Assembly: GCA_003023695.1 (NCBI GenBank)
Contig: PXYW01000001.1
Location: 67,060-131,059, forward strand
Source: Sulfobacillus benefaciens
GTDB lineage: Bacteria; Bacillota; Sulfobacillia; Sulfobacillales; Sulfobacillaceae
Direction of reading: 5' to 3'
Length of the DNA stretch: 64,000 nt
Part shown: positions 36,493 through 44,767 of the stretch, one piece after another
Numbering within the stretch: the first letter of the stretch is position 1
How the letters are laid out: each line of letters starts with the position of its first letter
Notes under the pieces: generated by a model
Seen by the model: the letters and a program-made list of their open reading frames with translations, nothing else
Database searches by the model: none
What the model was told of the DNA's origin: nothing
Translations under genes and position numbers: made by a program

Positions 36493-36843
36493 CTGGCGTA
36501 GCCCAGCGTGTTACAAGGTGTGAGCCAGGGATGGTTCGGTTACATTATTTACTCGATAAAACCCGCGGGTACGCAACATCGGTGGACTGTCCCGGCATGA
36601 TAGAGATTGTCTGGCAAGTCGGGACTTGAAAAACAGCACAAAAACTTCACATTTGCAGCATGGTACTGATGATTACTCCGATTCGCATTCCCATGAGCTT
36701 TTTGCATCGCTTCTCCATCAAAATATTTTCTTTGGAAACTTCCCAATAAGCAGGAGATCGTAAATCGACACAGAATAACTACATTGGTACTAACATTATG
36801 ACGTCATAATCACAGAATATAATCGTTGAAGGGAGGGTTCATC
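36493..36843. promoter_or_regulatory. Upstream region of the catabolic operon
   Basis: About 350 nt without a gene. Its right end holds the operator and -10 element described separately. Nothing else is supported. Confidence 0.4.
36795..36823 (+). promoter_or_regulatory. Palindromic operator overlapping the catabolic operon promoter
   Basis: A perfect 16-bp palindrome ATTATGACGTCATAAT (36795-36810) lies immediately upstream of a consensus TATAAT (36818-36823), covering the -35 to spacer zone. Binding there would block transcription of the MFS gene and its followers. The GntR/HutC gene at 38132 in the same operon is the likely binder, giving substrate-inducible autoregulation. By inference only. 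Confidence 0.5.
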
Positions 36844-38130
36844 TTGCGTTCTCGATACCGATGGGTGATTGTCACACTCATATCCGTAATCACTTTGATC
36901 AATTATATTGACCGCTCTGCGGTCGCGTATGCTACTGCTCCCATTACATCGGCATTGCATATTAACGATGCTGAGTGGGGCATTATCGGCAGCGCATTTT
37001 CCATAGGTTACTTGGTGTTGGCGTTTTTTGGAGGAGCTTTGGTCGACCGCCAAGGACCGCGCAAAGTATGGTCTTATGCTGCGTCAATATGGTCTCTAGT
37101 TACCATTGCTACGGCATTGGCGAGTTCATTTGTGAGCCTGTTTGTTATTCGTGTCCTGCTGGGAGCCTCTGAAGGCCCTGGTTTTCCGGCGGCTACTCGA
37201 GCAACCAGTCGTTGGTTGCCTGGCAATGAGCGCGGTCGGGCGCTTGGGATCATTGTTGGGGTGGGGGTACCCTTTAGTTTGATGATTGGTGGACCCATCA
37301 TCACCCAATTGCTGGGGCATTTTGGATGGCACGCTACCTTTGTGATTTTAGGAGCGGTTGGATTAATCTGGGTAGGCTTCTGGCGTGTGCTTTTCCGTGA
37401 AAAGCCATCCGAGCATCCGAAGGTCAATCGAGCTGAACGAGAATATATTGAGGCTGGATTGTCCCCAGAAGAACAGAAATCCACGACAGACCGCATCCAG
37501 TGGGCAAGCCTTTTTCGGAATGTTAATCTTTGGATGGTGGCTTTAGGTTATTTTGCCTGGGGATATATGTTTTGGGCTTTTATGTTTTGGCTTCCAGGCT
37601 ATTTAGGCCAAGCCTTTCATTTGAATTTATATGCCGTGGGGGCTTTTACGGTGTTACCGTGGGCAACCGCTACTGTTGGGGCTATTGTCGGCGGGATTGT
37701 GGTAGATAGACTGTTTAAGCGCAATCCGCGTCATCGGTCGCGTTTCATAGTGATGGGCGTTGCCTTGTTGCTGGCTGGCCTATCCTTGATTCCCATTGTG
37801 GTATCACCGTCATTAACCACTTCCATGATCTTCATTTCATTAGGGGTAGGGTTTGGGATGGTGACGGGACCATTATGGTGGGTGACGTCTATTGATGCGG
37901 CTCCGGATCAGCCGGCTGTAGCAGCCGGATTTGTTGACGCCGCGTTTGCACTTTCTGGTATTGTGGCACCTGCGGTCATGGGCTTTATTGCACAGGCCAC
38001 AGGTAGTTTTAGCAGTGGATTTGTGGTGATGGCAATTCTGGCCATAATTGGCGCCGGCGGTTTATTGTTTGTGACACGCGAGCGGGAGGCGATATCCCAT
38101 TCATCAACAACCAGTACACAGGCCCAGTAA
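36844..38130 (+). CDS. MFS anion:cation symporter (importer of the catabolic module)
   Basis: 428-aa major facilitator, 12 helices. The opening YRWVIVTLISVITLINYIDRSAVAYA is typical of the ACS family (hexuronate, phthalate, nicotinate, tartrate and similar organic-anion importers). A central loop (about residues 180-215) carries KPSEHPKVNRAEREYIEAG, also an ACS hallmark. TTG 36844 is chosen because GAAGGGAGGG lies 6 nt upstream; TTG 36826 would sit before it. First gene of the run to the flavoprotein at 44374. The transported acid should be the substrate of the enzymes that follow. Confidence 0.85.
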   Translation: MRSRYRWVIVTLISVITLINYIDRSAVAYATAPITSALHINDAEWGIIGSAFSIGYLVLAFFGGALVDRQGPRKVWSYAASIWSLVTIATALASSFVSLFVIRVLLGASEGPGFPAATRATSRWLPGNERGRALGIIVGVGVPFSLMIGGPIITQLLGHFGWHATFVILGAVGLIWVGFWRVLFREKPSEHPKVNRAEREYIEAGLSPEEQKSTTDRIQWASLFRNVNLWMVALGYFAWGYMFWAFMFWLPGYLGQAFHLNLYAVGAFTVLPWATATVGAIVGGIVVDRLFKRNPRHRSRFIVMGVALLLAGLSLIPIVVSPSLTTSMIFISLGVGFGMVTGPLWWVTSIDAAPDQPAVAAGFVDAAFALSGIVAPAVMGFIAQATGSFSSGFVVMAILAIIGAGGLLFVTREREAISHSSTTSTQAQ

Positions 38131-38131
38131 A

Positions 38132-38875
38132 GTGCCTTTGTATTACCAAGTCGCGCAATTAATTCGCACCGAGATTTCCGAGGGAGGATTTGCTGTCGGG
38201 GAACAAATCCCTCCAGAACGAGATCTGCAAGCACGATACGGTGTCAGCCGTATTACCGTGAGACAAGCAATCGACAACTTGGTGCAGGAAGGTATTTTAT
38301 TGCGGCAGCAGGGGCGCGGGACGTTCGTTTTAGGCGTCCCAGCCCGTGATACGACGACTGAATTGGCGGGGTCTTTGGAGTCAATTGAAGTGTTAGGCAA
38401 ACAAACTGAGGTGCGATTGTTGGCCGCTCAGTTTGTCCTGTGTCCCGCGCAGGTGAGCCGCGATCTAGGAACCGATGCCAAGGAAAATGTACTGAAGGTC
38501 AATCGGGTCCGAAGTTCCAACGACTTGCCTTTTGCATATTTGACAAATTGGCTGAGCGAACATTGGGCTAGTAAAATCGACTTAAATGCCTTGCGCCAAC
38601 GTTCGTTGCTGGCGCAATTGCGTGACTTAGGAGCCATGCCAGATAGCGCTGACCAGACTATAACAGCGACTTTGGCAACGCCGGAGGTCAGCTACTTATT
38701 AGATACACCTGTCGGCTCGCCCATGCTCAAAGGGTATCGGGTGTACTATCTCACGGGAAAACCCATTATGGTGCTGGAAAGCCTATACCGTCCGGACCGT
38801 TATGCCTATCGTGTGCGATTGTCGGCTAAATCGCCTCAATTGGCAGGAGTCTGGCTGGCAGGTGAGGAGTCTTAA
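38132..38875 (+). CDS. GntR/HutC-family regulator
   Basis: 247 aa. The N-terminal winged helix (LYYQVAQLIRTEISEGGFAVGEQIPPERDLQARYGVSRITVRQAIDNLVQEG) is of the GntR type; residues about 85-240 form a UTRA ligand domain (HutC subfamily). Probably a repressor that responds to the imported compound or a pathway intermediate. The GTG start is 1 nt after the MFS stop with no ribosome site of its own, so it depends on translational reinitiation. Its likely operator is the palindrome at 36795-36810. Confidence 0.88.
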   Translation: MPLYYQVAQLIRTEISEGGFAVGEQIPPERDLQARYGVSRITVRQAIDNLVQEGILLRQQGRGTFVLGVPARDTTTELAGSLESIEVLGKQTEVRLLAAQFVLCPAQVSRDLGTDAKENVLKVNRVRSSNDLPFAYLTNWLSEHWASKIDLNALRQRSLLAQLRDLGAMPDSADQTITATLATPEVSYLLDTPVGSPMLKGYRVYYLTGKPIMVLESLYRPDRYAYRVRLSAKSPQLAGVWLAGEES

Positions 38876-38890
38876 AGGGGGAGAATATCA

Positions 38891-40159
38891 TTGGCAGGGA
38901 CGACAATCGTTGAACAAGTGCTTGCGCGGGCCAGTGATAAAGACCGGGTTAATCCCGGTGAGATCATTGATGTGACGGTAGACATGGCGATGATGCATGA
39001 TTCCGGAGGTCCCCGGCGGATTCTTGGACCCTTGGCGGAACTGAACATGCCTATTTGGGATCCTAATCGCGTGGTGTTGGTGGCTGACCATTATGCTATG
39101 CCTAATGATGCCGACGAGGCGATAATTCTGCAAACTGCACGAAATTTTGCTCGCGACCACGCGATTACTCGGTACCACGAACTGGAAGGCATTTGCCACA
39201 TTGTCCCTGCGGAAGAAGGATATATCTACCCCGGTATGTTAATGGTGGGAGGGGATTCCCATTCTGCGACGCCGGGGGCGCTGGGGGCGGTGGCCATCCC
39301 CATGGGATCGACCGATATGCTGGGTGTGTTGGTTGCCGGGAAGACCTGGCTCAAAGTACCGCACACAATTCGCATCGATGTGGAAGGACAATTAGAGCAG
39401 GGAGTCATGGCTAAGGATGCCGTGCTGTGGCTTTTAGGCCAATGGGGCATGTCCCATGCCACATATCGGGCGTTGGAATATGGCGGGACGGGTTTGGCCA
39501 GCCTTCCCGTAGAAGAGCGAATGGTACTGACCAATATGGCCATTGAGCTGGGGGCAAAAACCGCCGTTTGCGAGACCGATGCGATAACGGAACAGTGGTT
39601 GACTAATCACGGCGTACCCTTACCCTCATCTTATTTGAGACCTCAAGGCGATCCATTCTATTCGGAGAAAATTGTCATGAATCTGTCTGCGATCGAACCC
39701 CTGGTAGCGCGTCCTCCGCGTCCGGATCACGTGTCGCCCGTGTCTGCTATCGACCGTCAGCCTATTAACCAGGCCTACATTGGGGCATGCACTGGCGCTA
39801 AATACCATGATTTGGCCATGGCTGCCACTGTCTTGCAAGGAAGAAAGGTATCTCCAAGAGTGCGCTTCCTGATTGCCCCCGCATCGCGGAAAGCACTACA
39901 GCAGGCGGCACAGGATGGTACTCTACAAGTACTTATTGAGGCGGGTGCTACCATCTTATCCTCCACTTGTGGCGCGTGTGCTGGACTGGGAGCCGGCATC
40001 TTAGGGCCCAATGAGGTCGGAATTTCTTCAACCAATCGCAATTTCCCTGGTCGCATGGGACACCCCACGGCTCAAGTATTTCTGGCGTCTCCGGCTACGG
40101 TGGCGGCAAGCGCCGTGACAGGATATATATCCGATCCTCGGGAGGTGTGGCCTTCATGA
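38891..40159 (+). CDS. Aconitase-family hydro-lyase, large subunit (LeuC-like)
   Basis: 422-aa [4Fe-4S] enzyme of the isopropylmalate isomerase/homoaconitase/dimethylmaleate hydratase type. Cluster cysteines are Cys300 (GACTGAK), Cys360 and Cys363 (STCGACAG). The MVGGDSHSATPGALG, STDMLG and RNFPGRMG motifs are intact. With the next gene it would hydrate or isomerise a substituted unsaturated dicarboxylate. Context argues against leucine synthesis: no leuA or leuB is adjacent, and a C-C lyase follows. TTG start after AAAGGGGGAG. DmdA-like (2,3-dimethylmalate dehydratase) is one candidate and maleate/citraconate hydratase another. Confidence 0.88.
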   Translation: MAGTTIVEQVLARASDKDRVNPGEIIDVTVDMAMMHDSGGPRRILGPLAELNMPIWDPNRVVLVADHYAMPNDADEAIILQTARNFARDHAITRYHELEGICHIVPAEEGYIYPGMLMVGGDSHSATPGALGAVAIPMGSTDMLGVLVAGKTWLKVPHTIRIDVEGQLEQGVMAKDAVLWLLGQWGMSHATYRALEYGGTGLASLPVEERMVLTNMAIELGAKTAVCETDAITEQWLTNHGVPLPSSYLRPQGDPFYSEKIVMNLSAIEPLVARPPRPDHVSPVSAIDRQPINQAYIGACTGAKYHDLAMAATVLQGRKVSPRVRFLIAPASRKALQQAAQDGTLQVLIEAGATILSSTCGACAGLGAGILGPNEVGISSTNRNFPGRMGHPTAQVFLASPATVAASAVTGYISDPREVWPS

Positions 40160-40671
40160 ACAGTGTTACGGCACCCGTATTTCGGTTTGGTAATGATGTG
40201 GATACCGATGTCATTGTCCCGGGACAGTATCTGAAGCTAGGTTATGAAGAAGCTGCTGCCTATGTAATGGAGGGAATACGTCCGGGATTCGGCAACCTGC
40301 TTCAGAACGGCGGCATTATTATCGCTGGCGAGAATTTTGGCTGTGGATCAAGCCGAGAGGCAGCACCTGCGGCATTAAAATTTGCGGGCATTCGCGCTGT
40401 GATTGCACCATATTTTGCACGCATCTTCTACCGCAATGCCATCAATGTCGGACTTCCTGCCATTGAATGTCCGGAGGTAGTGGAAAGTCCGATTCAAGAG
40501 GGAGAATGGGTGACCATAGACTTCGTGTCCGCGTTCATTCAACACAATCGGACCGGAAATCGGTGGTCATACACACCACTATCTCTACACCTTCGCGAAA
40601 TTCTCCTCGCGGGGGGTCTCGTGCCCTTTCTAAAAGGGCAGAGACAATCCGATAAAGGAGCGCGGTTATGA
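40156..40671 (+). CDS. Aconitase-family hydro-lyase, small subunit (LeuD-like)
   Basis: 171-aa swivel domain pairing with the large subunit. It shows the motif [16 protein letters not shown], then [40 protein letters not shown], standard for LeuD/DmdB. The loop YLKLGYEE (about residues 25-32), where LeuD/homoaconitase substrate specificity lies, would be the place to read specificity. ATG 40156 overlaps the large-subunit stop (ATGA), with GGGAGGTG upstream; GTG 40147 is too close to that site. Its own stop overlaps the lyase ATG. Confidence 0.88.
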   Translation: MNSVTAPVFRFGNDVDTDVIVPGQYLKLGYEEAAAYVMEGIRPGFGNLLQNGGIIIAGENFGCGSSREAAPAALKFAGIRAVIAPYFARIFYRNAINVGLPAIECPEVVESPIQEGEWVTIDFVSAFIQHNRTGNRWSYTPLSLHLREILLAGGLVPFLKGQRQSDKGARL

Positions 40672-41543
40672 CACTAAAAGAACGTCTGCTCCAACCTGGG
40701 ATAGTGCAAGCCCCCGGGGTATATGATGCGTTGGGAGCAATTTTGGTTGAAAGAGCCGGATTTGATGCACTGTACGTTTCCGGTGCGGGAATCTCTTATA
40801 CACAGCTAGGCCGTCCGGATTTAGGCATGGTGTATCCCAGTGAATTGCTTGATCAAGTAGCTAGAATCACGGATCGGGTATCGGTGCCCGTCATTGTGGA
40901 CGGTGATACTGGATTTGGAGGGGTGCTGAACGTACATCGATTGGTGTCACGGTTAGAGCGGTTAGGTGCCAGTGCCATACAATTGGAAGACCAAGTATTC
41001 CCTAAGAAATGTGGCCACCTAGATGGAAAGGAACTGGTTCCCGCTGAGGATATGGTGAGCCGCATTGCTGCTGCGGTGGATTCTCGCCACAGTGCAGAAT
41101 TCCTCATTATCGCACGAACCGATGCCATTGCTGTGGAAGGCTTGCCCAGCGCACTTGACCGTATTGCAGCTTATGGACAAGCGGGAGCCGACGTTCTGTT
41201 TGTTGAGGCCCCAACCGATCCCGAAATGATGCGAAGTATAGTCGAAAGGGTATCTCCGAAACCAGCGATGGCGAATATGGTCGAGGGGGGGAAGACGCCC
41301 TTTTTGACAGCGCAGGAGCTAGAAAAGATCGGATACCGGATGGTGATCTACCCTAATTCTATCACCCGGCGTGTCGTGCATGCCATGCAGGATTTGTTGC
41401 ATCGATTGCGTCAGGATGGCACCACGAGAGGTGCTGGTAACGAAATGATTCAGTTTACCGAATTAAACGATCTATTGGGCCGCAAGGATCTGGAAAATTT
41501 GGAAACGCGTTGGAAAGGGTCGTCCTACAGTGTGGACTCGTAA
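40668..41543 (+). CDS. Isocitrate-lyase/PEP-mutase family C-C lyase
   Basis: 291 aa. A TIM-barrel enzyme with the active-site loop KKCGH at residues 113-117 (catalytic Cys115), VIVDGDTGFGG for metal binding, and QLEDQ, all diagnostic of methylisocitrate lyase, 2,3-dimethylmalate lyase and oxaloacetate hydrolase relatives. Such enzymes split 2-hydroxy-3-alkyl dicarboxylates into pyruvate or glyoxylate plus an acid. Adjacent to a LeuCD-type hydro-lyase, the natural reading is that it cleaves the hydrated product. Methylisocitrate lyase (PrpB) is less likely because prpC and prpD are absent. Translationally coupled (ATGA) to the small subunit. Confidence 0.86.
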   Translation: MTLKERLLQPGIVQAPGVYDALGAILVERAGFDALYVSGAGISYTQLGRPDLGMVYPSELLDQVARITDRVSVPVIVDGDTGFGGVLNVHRLVSRLERLGASAIQLEDQVFPKKCGHLDGKELVPAEDMVSRIAAAVDSRHSAEFLIIARTDAIAVEGLPSALDRIAAYGQAGADVLFVEAPTDPEMMRSIVERVSPKPAMANMVEGGKTPFLTAQELEKIGYRMVIYPNSITRRVVHAMQDLLHRLRQDGTTRGAGNEMIQFTELNDLLGRKDLENLETRWKGSSYSVDS

Positions 41544-41588
41544 AAACAATCCTCACTGGATAGAAACTATTACAGAGGAGAGAACGAT

Positions 41589-43031
41589 ATGGGTAGGTTT
41601 GATACGGTAATTTTAGGCGGGACTGCGGTGTTGCCGCAAGGATCGGTGGTTCGTGCGGATATCGGAATTCGTGACGGTAAGATTGTCGCGATGGCAGACC
41701 AACTAAATGCATCCGATGGTGAGTCGATCATCGACGCTAGGGATCGGATCGTGGTCCCGGGTGCTGTGGACGCCCATTTTCACTTGGGAATTTATCGGCC
41801 TCTCGAAGACGATACCCGCTCCGAAACGGGATCAGCATTGGTCGGAGGGGTCACCACAGTTTTGAGCTATTTTCGCACCGGAAAGGATTACCTGAATCGT
41901 TCAGGACCCTATCGCGAAATTTTTCCCGAAGTCCTCGACCGTGTACGAGGAAATGCTTATACCGATTATGGGTTTCACTTGGCGATTATGACAAATGCGC
42001 AACTTGAGGAGATACCGTGGCTGGTTCAACATGGTGTTGCCTCATTTAAGTATTATATGTTTTACAAGGCCTTGACATTGAACGCCAATTCAACGAACGC
42101 GGCGGCATACACCATGGCGGATACCTATGACCTAGGCCACCTATACCGGATGATGACGATCATTGCTGAGGAAAACGCGAAAAATCGGGGTCGGATTTCA
42201 TTAAGCATTCATTGTGAAAACGCTGAACTGATCCGTGTTTTCATTGAGGATGTTAAACAAGCTGGCGGCAATGATCTTAAAGCCTATAGTGATGCGCGGC
42301 CCGCACTGTCGGAGTCGCTGGCCATTGCGGAAGCCCTGGTGTTGGCAGAAGAAACTGGTTGCCCAATGAACTTCTTACATTTGAGCAGCAGTCGAGCGGT
42401 GAGAGATGTGGTGCGATGGAGGAACAGCAAAGCCGGTGCGAATGCGCGAACCGAAACTACGTTGCACCACTTGGCTCTAACGTACGACAAGACGTTTGGC
42501 GGGTTGAACGGTAAAGTCAATCCTCCTATTCGGGATGCTAAGGAAGTAGAGGCTTTATGGCAGGCCGTATTGCGTGGTGAAGTGGACCAGGTAGTGAGCG
42601 ACCATGCGGCGATACCCGATGAGAAACCGAATGATCTTTGGGAGGCTCATGCGGGTTTTGGTGGTACAGCCTTATTGTATCCGGTTTTGATTTCGGAAGG
42701 CTATCATAAACGGGGACTGTCATTAGGACAAGTTGTCAATTTGGCTAGTGCCAATCCGGCAGCCACCATGGGCTTGGTGCCGCAAAAAGGTATGCTAGCC
42801 GTTGGGGCCGATGCGGACATTGCCATTATCGATCTTAACCAAGAAAAAACAGTGACGCCGCAGTTGTTGTTGTCGGCCCAGCCGTTTACACCGTTTGAGG
42901 GGATGGTTATCAAGGGATGGCCCGTAACCACCTTAGTACGTGGCCAACTGCAATACCAAAATGGGGATATCGTAGGGAAGCCCACTGGACAATTCCTTTC
43001 ACGTCCCGTGGTTAACGGTGTCGAGCAGTGA
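41589..43031 (+). CDS. Hydantoinase/dihydropyrimidinase-family amidohydrolase
   Basis: 480-aa metal-dependent amidohydrolase that opens cyclic amides. The HxH pair is His63/His65 (DAHFHLG), the probable carbamylated lysine is Lys154 (SFKYYMF), and further ligands lie in SIHCEN (about residue 209), FLHLSSSRA, and VVSDHAAIP (catalytic Asp). Closest by feel to dihydropyrimidinase/D-hydantoinase, with an unusual extra segment NANSTNAAAYTMADTYD after the lysine. In this operon it probably opens a lactam, imide or dihydro-pyrimidine/pyridine ring. ATG after GAGGAGAGAACG. Its stop overlaps the flavoprotein start. Confidence 0.86.
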   Translation: MGRFDTVILGGTAVLPQGSVVRADIGIRDGKIVAMADQLNASDGESIIDARDRIVVPGAVDAHFHLGIYRPLEDDTRSETGSALVGGVTTVLSYFRTGKDYLNRSGPYREIFPEVLDRVRGNAYTDYGFHLAIMTNAQLEEIPWLVQHGVASFKYYMFYKALTLNANSTNAAAYTMADTYDLGHLYRMMTIIAEENAKNRGRISLSIHCENAELIRVFIEDVKQAGGNDLKAYSDARPALSESLAIAEALVLAEETGCPMNFLHLSSSRAVRDVVRWRNSKAGANARTETTLHHLALTYDKTFGGLNGKVNPPIRDAKEVEALWQAVLRGEVDQVVSDHAAIPDEKPNDLWEAHAGFGGTALLYPVLISEGYHKRGLSLGQVVNLASANPAATMGLVPQKGMLAVGADADIAIIDLNQEKTVTPQLLLSAQPFTPFEGMVIKGWPVTTLVRGQLQYQNGDIVGKPTGQFLSRPVVNGVEQ

Positions 43032-44374
43032 TTATCGTTGCGGGGGCCGGCAGTGCCGGCCTCACCGCTGCGTTGGCAGCCTCTGACCGTAAACTTGAGG
43101 TATTGCTAATCGAGCCGGATCTTCGGGCCTATCTCTCTTGTAATAGTGCGCGAAGCACTGGCATGGTGATGGCCGGAGGCACCAAAATTCAGAAGCGATC
43201 TGGCGTGGACGACAACTGGGAGTGGCTCCTTGCTGATATTTTGAAAAAGAATCGCGGACGATGTGCTATGTCGGTTGTCCGTGCGTTGGTTAAGGCGTCG
43301 GCGCCCATGGTGGATTGGCTGGCGGAGAGTCATGGTGTCGATTTTTCTGTAGTGAAAGAGTTCCGGTATCCTGGGCATACCCAATTTCACATGCACGCAA
43401 CGCCTAGTCGGTCGGGGCAAGAATTAGTGGATAGTTTGTGGCGTGCGGTAAGACGTGCACCACAGATTACGGTCCTCGAGGGATGCAAACTCACGGCACT
43501 GGATGTCGGGGACGGCAAGATCACAGGAGCCCGTATTCAATATCCCGATGGCCGGCATGAGGATATCGCGACTGATACCGTGATTTTGGCAACTAATGGC
43601 TTTGGCAATCGAAAAGATTGGGTAAGGCGGTATATCCCATCAATGGCCGAGGCAACGTATTTCGGTGGGCCTAATTCTGATGGCAGCGGCATTGAGGCAG
43701 CGCTCAAATTAGGGGCGGGTGTGGGGTTCATGAGCTCCTATCAAGGACATGCGACCATTAATACCGAAACGGGACTGTTGGTGACCTATTCCACTGTCAT
43801 GACGGGGGGAATATTAATTAACATAGTGGGAGATCGCTTTGGCGATGAAACTGCGGGCTACTCCGAGTTTGCCGAACGCATCATGAGCCAACCGGATCGA
43901 AGAGCCTATGTGGTTTTCGATCAATCGACATATGAAGTGGCGATACGGTTCCGAGACTTTCGTGAAATCGTGGCTGCTGGCGCAGTGCGCTCGTGGGAAA
44001 CGACACAGTCCTTAGGTGGTGGTCTGGGGTTGATACCATCGGTTTGGCACGAAACCGCAGATACTGTGAGCCGTTGTAAAGCCGGGGATATTCGCGATCG
44101 CTTTGGCCGCGCGGACTGGGGAAGGGCATGGAGATCTCCTCTATATAGTGTGGTTGTCCATGGGGCTTTGTTGCATACTCAGGGAGGTCTTGCGGTAAAT
44201 GAACATGCACAGGTGCTGCGTGAAATTGACGGAGAGCCGATTATCGGACTCTATGCTGCCGGTGGCGCAGCGCAAGGAATTTCCGGTGATGGGGCGGACG
44301 GCTATCTATCGGGAAATGGCCTATTAAGTGCAATGGGGTTAGGTTTTATTGCGGGCAATCATGCGGGCAACTAA
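43028..44374 (+). CDS. Fumarate-reductase-like FAD flavoprotein
   Basis: 448-aa FAD-binding-2 family oxidoreductase. The dinucleotide motif GAGSAGLTAALAA is at residues 6-18. A capping domain follows and the C-terminus GGLAVN...YAAGGAAQGISGDGADGYLSGNGLLSAMGLGFIAG closes the FAD fold. Relatives reduce or introduce C=C bonds next to a carboxylate or carbonyl (fumarate, urocanate, 3-ketosteroid). There is no signal peptide or heme domain, so it is cytoplasmic. As the last gene of the run it may carry out the redox step before or after ring opening. The GTG start overlaps the previous stop (GTGA). Confidence 0.82.
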   Translation: MIIVAGAGSAGLTAALAASDRKLEVLLIEPDLRAYLSCNSARSTGMVMAGGTKIQKRSGVDDNWEWLLADILKKNRGRCAMSVVRALVKASAPMVDWLAESHGVDFSVVKEFRYPGHTQFHMHATPSRSGQELVDSLWRAVRRAPQITVLEGCKLTALDVGDGKITGARIQYPDGRHEDIATDTVILATNGFGNRKDWVRRYIPSMAEATYFGGPNSDGSGIEAALKLGAGVGFMSSYQGHATINTETGLLVTYSTVMTGGILINIVGDRFGDETAGYSEFAERIMSQPDRRAYVVFDQSTYEVAIRFRDFREIVAAGAVRSWETTQSLGGGLGLIPSVWHETADTVSRCKAGDIRDRFGRADWGRAWRSPLYSVVVHGALLHTQGGLAVNEHAQVLREIDGEPIIGLYAAGGAAQGISGDGADGYLSGNGLLSAMGLGFIAGNHAGN

Positions 44375-44767
44375 GGGACTCGCATTCGAAACAGAAGAAG
44401 ATTACTTCAGGCAAAAGGTGTCAGTGCCTACTTAGGCTACGTGGAGTAGGTTGCCATCGTTGTTATGAAAATCCGCTATGTGAAGTACTAGGAACGCTAC
44501 TGCTCATTGGCGACCCCATAGAGGTTTGCACACTTTCTTCGTTTGGGGGCGTTCTCTCCACATATGTAACACTTGCTCCCGTTTGAGGAATTTAAGGGTG
44601 ATATAGGATTTTTCAGATATCCCAAGGGACAGGCATGTTCATTTGATATATGCGGTATCATTTGTCAACGACCCCAGGGCGTTTAGCCGCGCTGTGCGTT
44701 GATGACTTTCTGCATTCTAGGAGACGGGCGTAGTCCCCAACATGTCCCATAGTAGGAAGGAGAAGCT
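44375..44767. other. 393-nt region without a gene
   Basis: No open frame with a ribosome site. An AGGAAGGAG lies just before the next ATG. I see no clear terminator after the flavoprotein gene. Confidence 0.4.

Noticed and set aside
38891-40671. Leucine-biosynthesis leuC/leuD
   Set aside because: No leuA/leuB nearby, own GntR/importer and a following ICL-family lyase argue for a catabolic hydro-lyase.
40668-41543. PrpB of the methylcitrate cycle
   Set aside because: No methylcitrate synthase or dehydratase (prpC/prpD) in the operon, although the fold and active-site loop are compatible.
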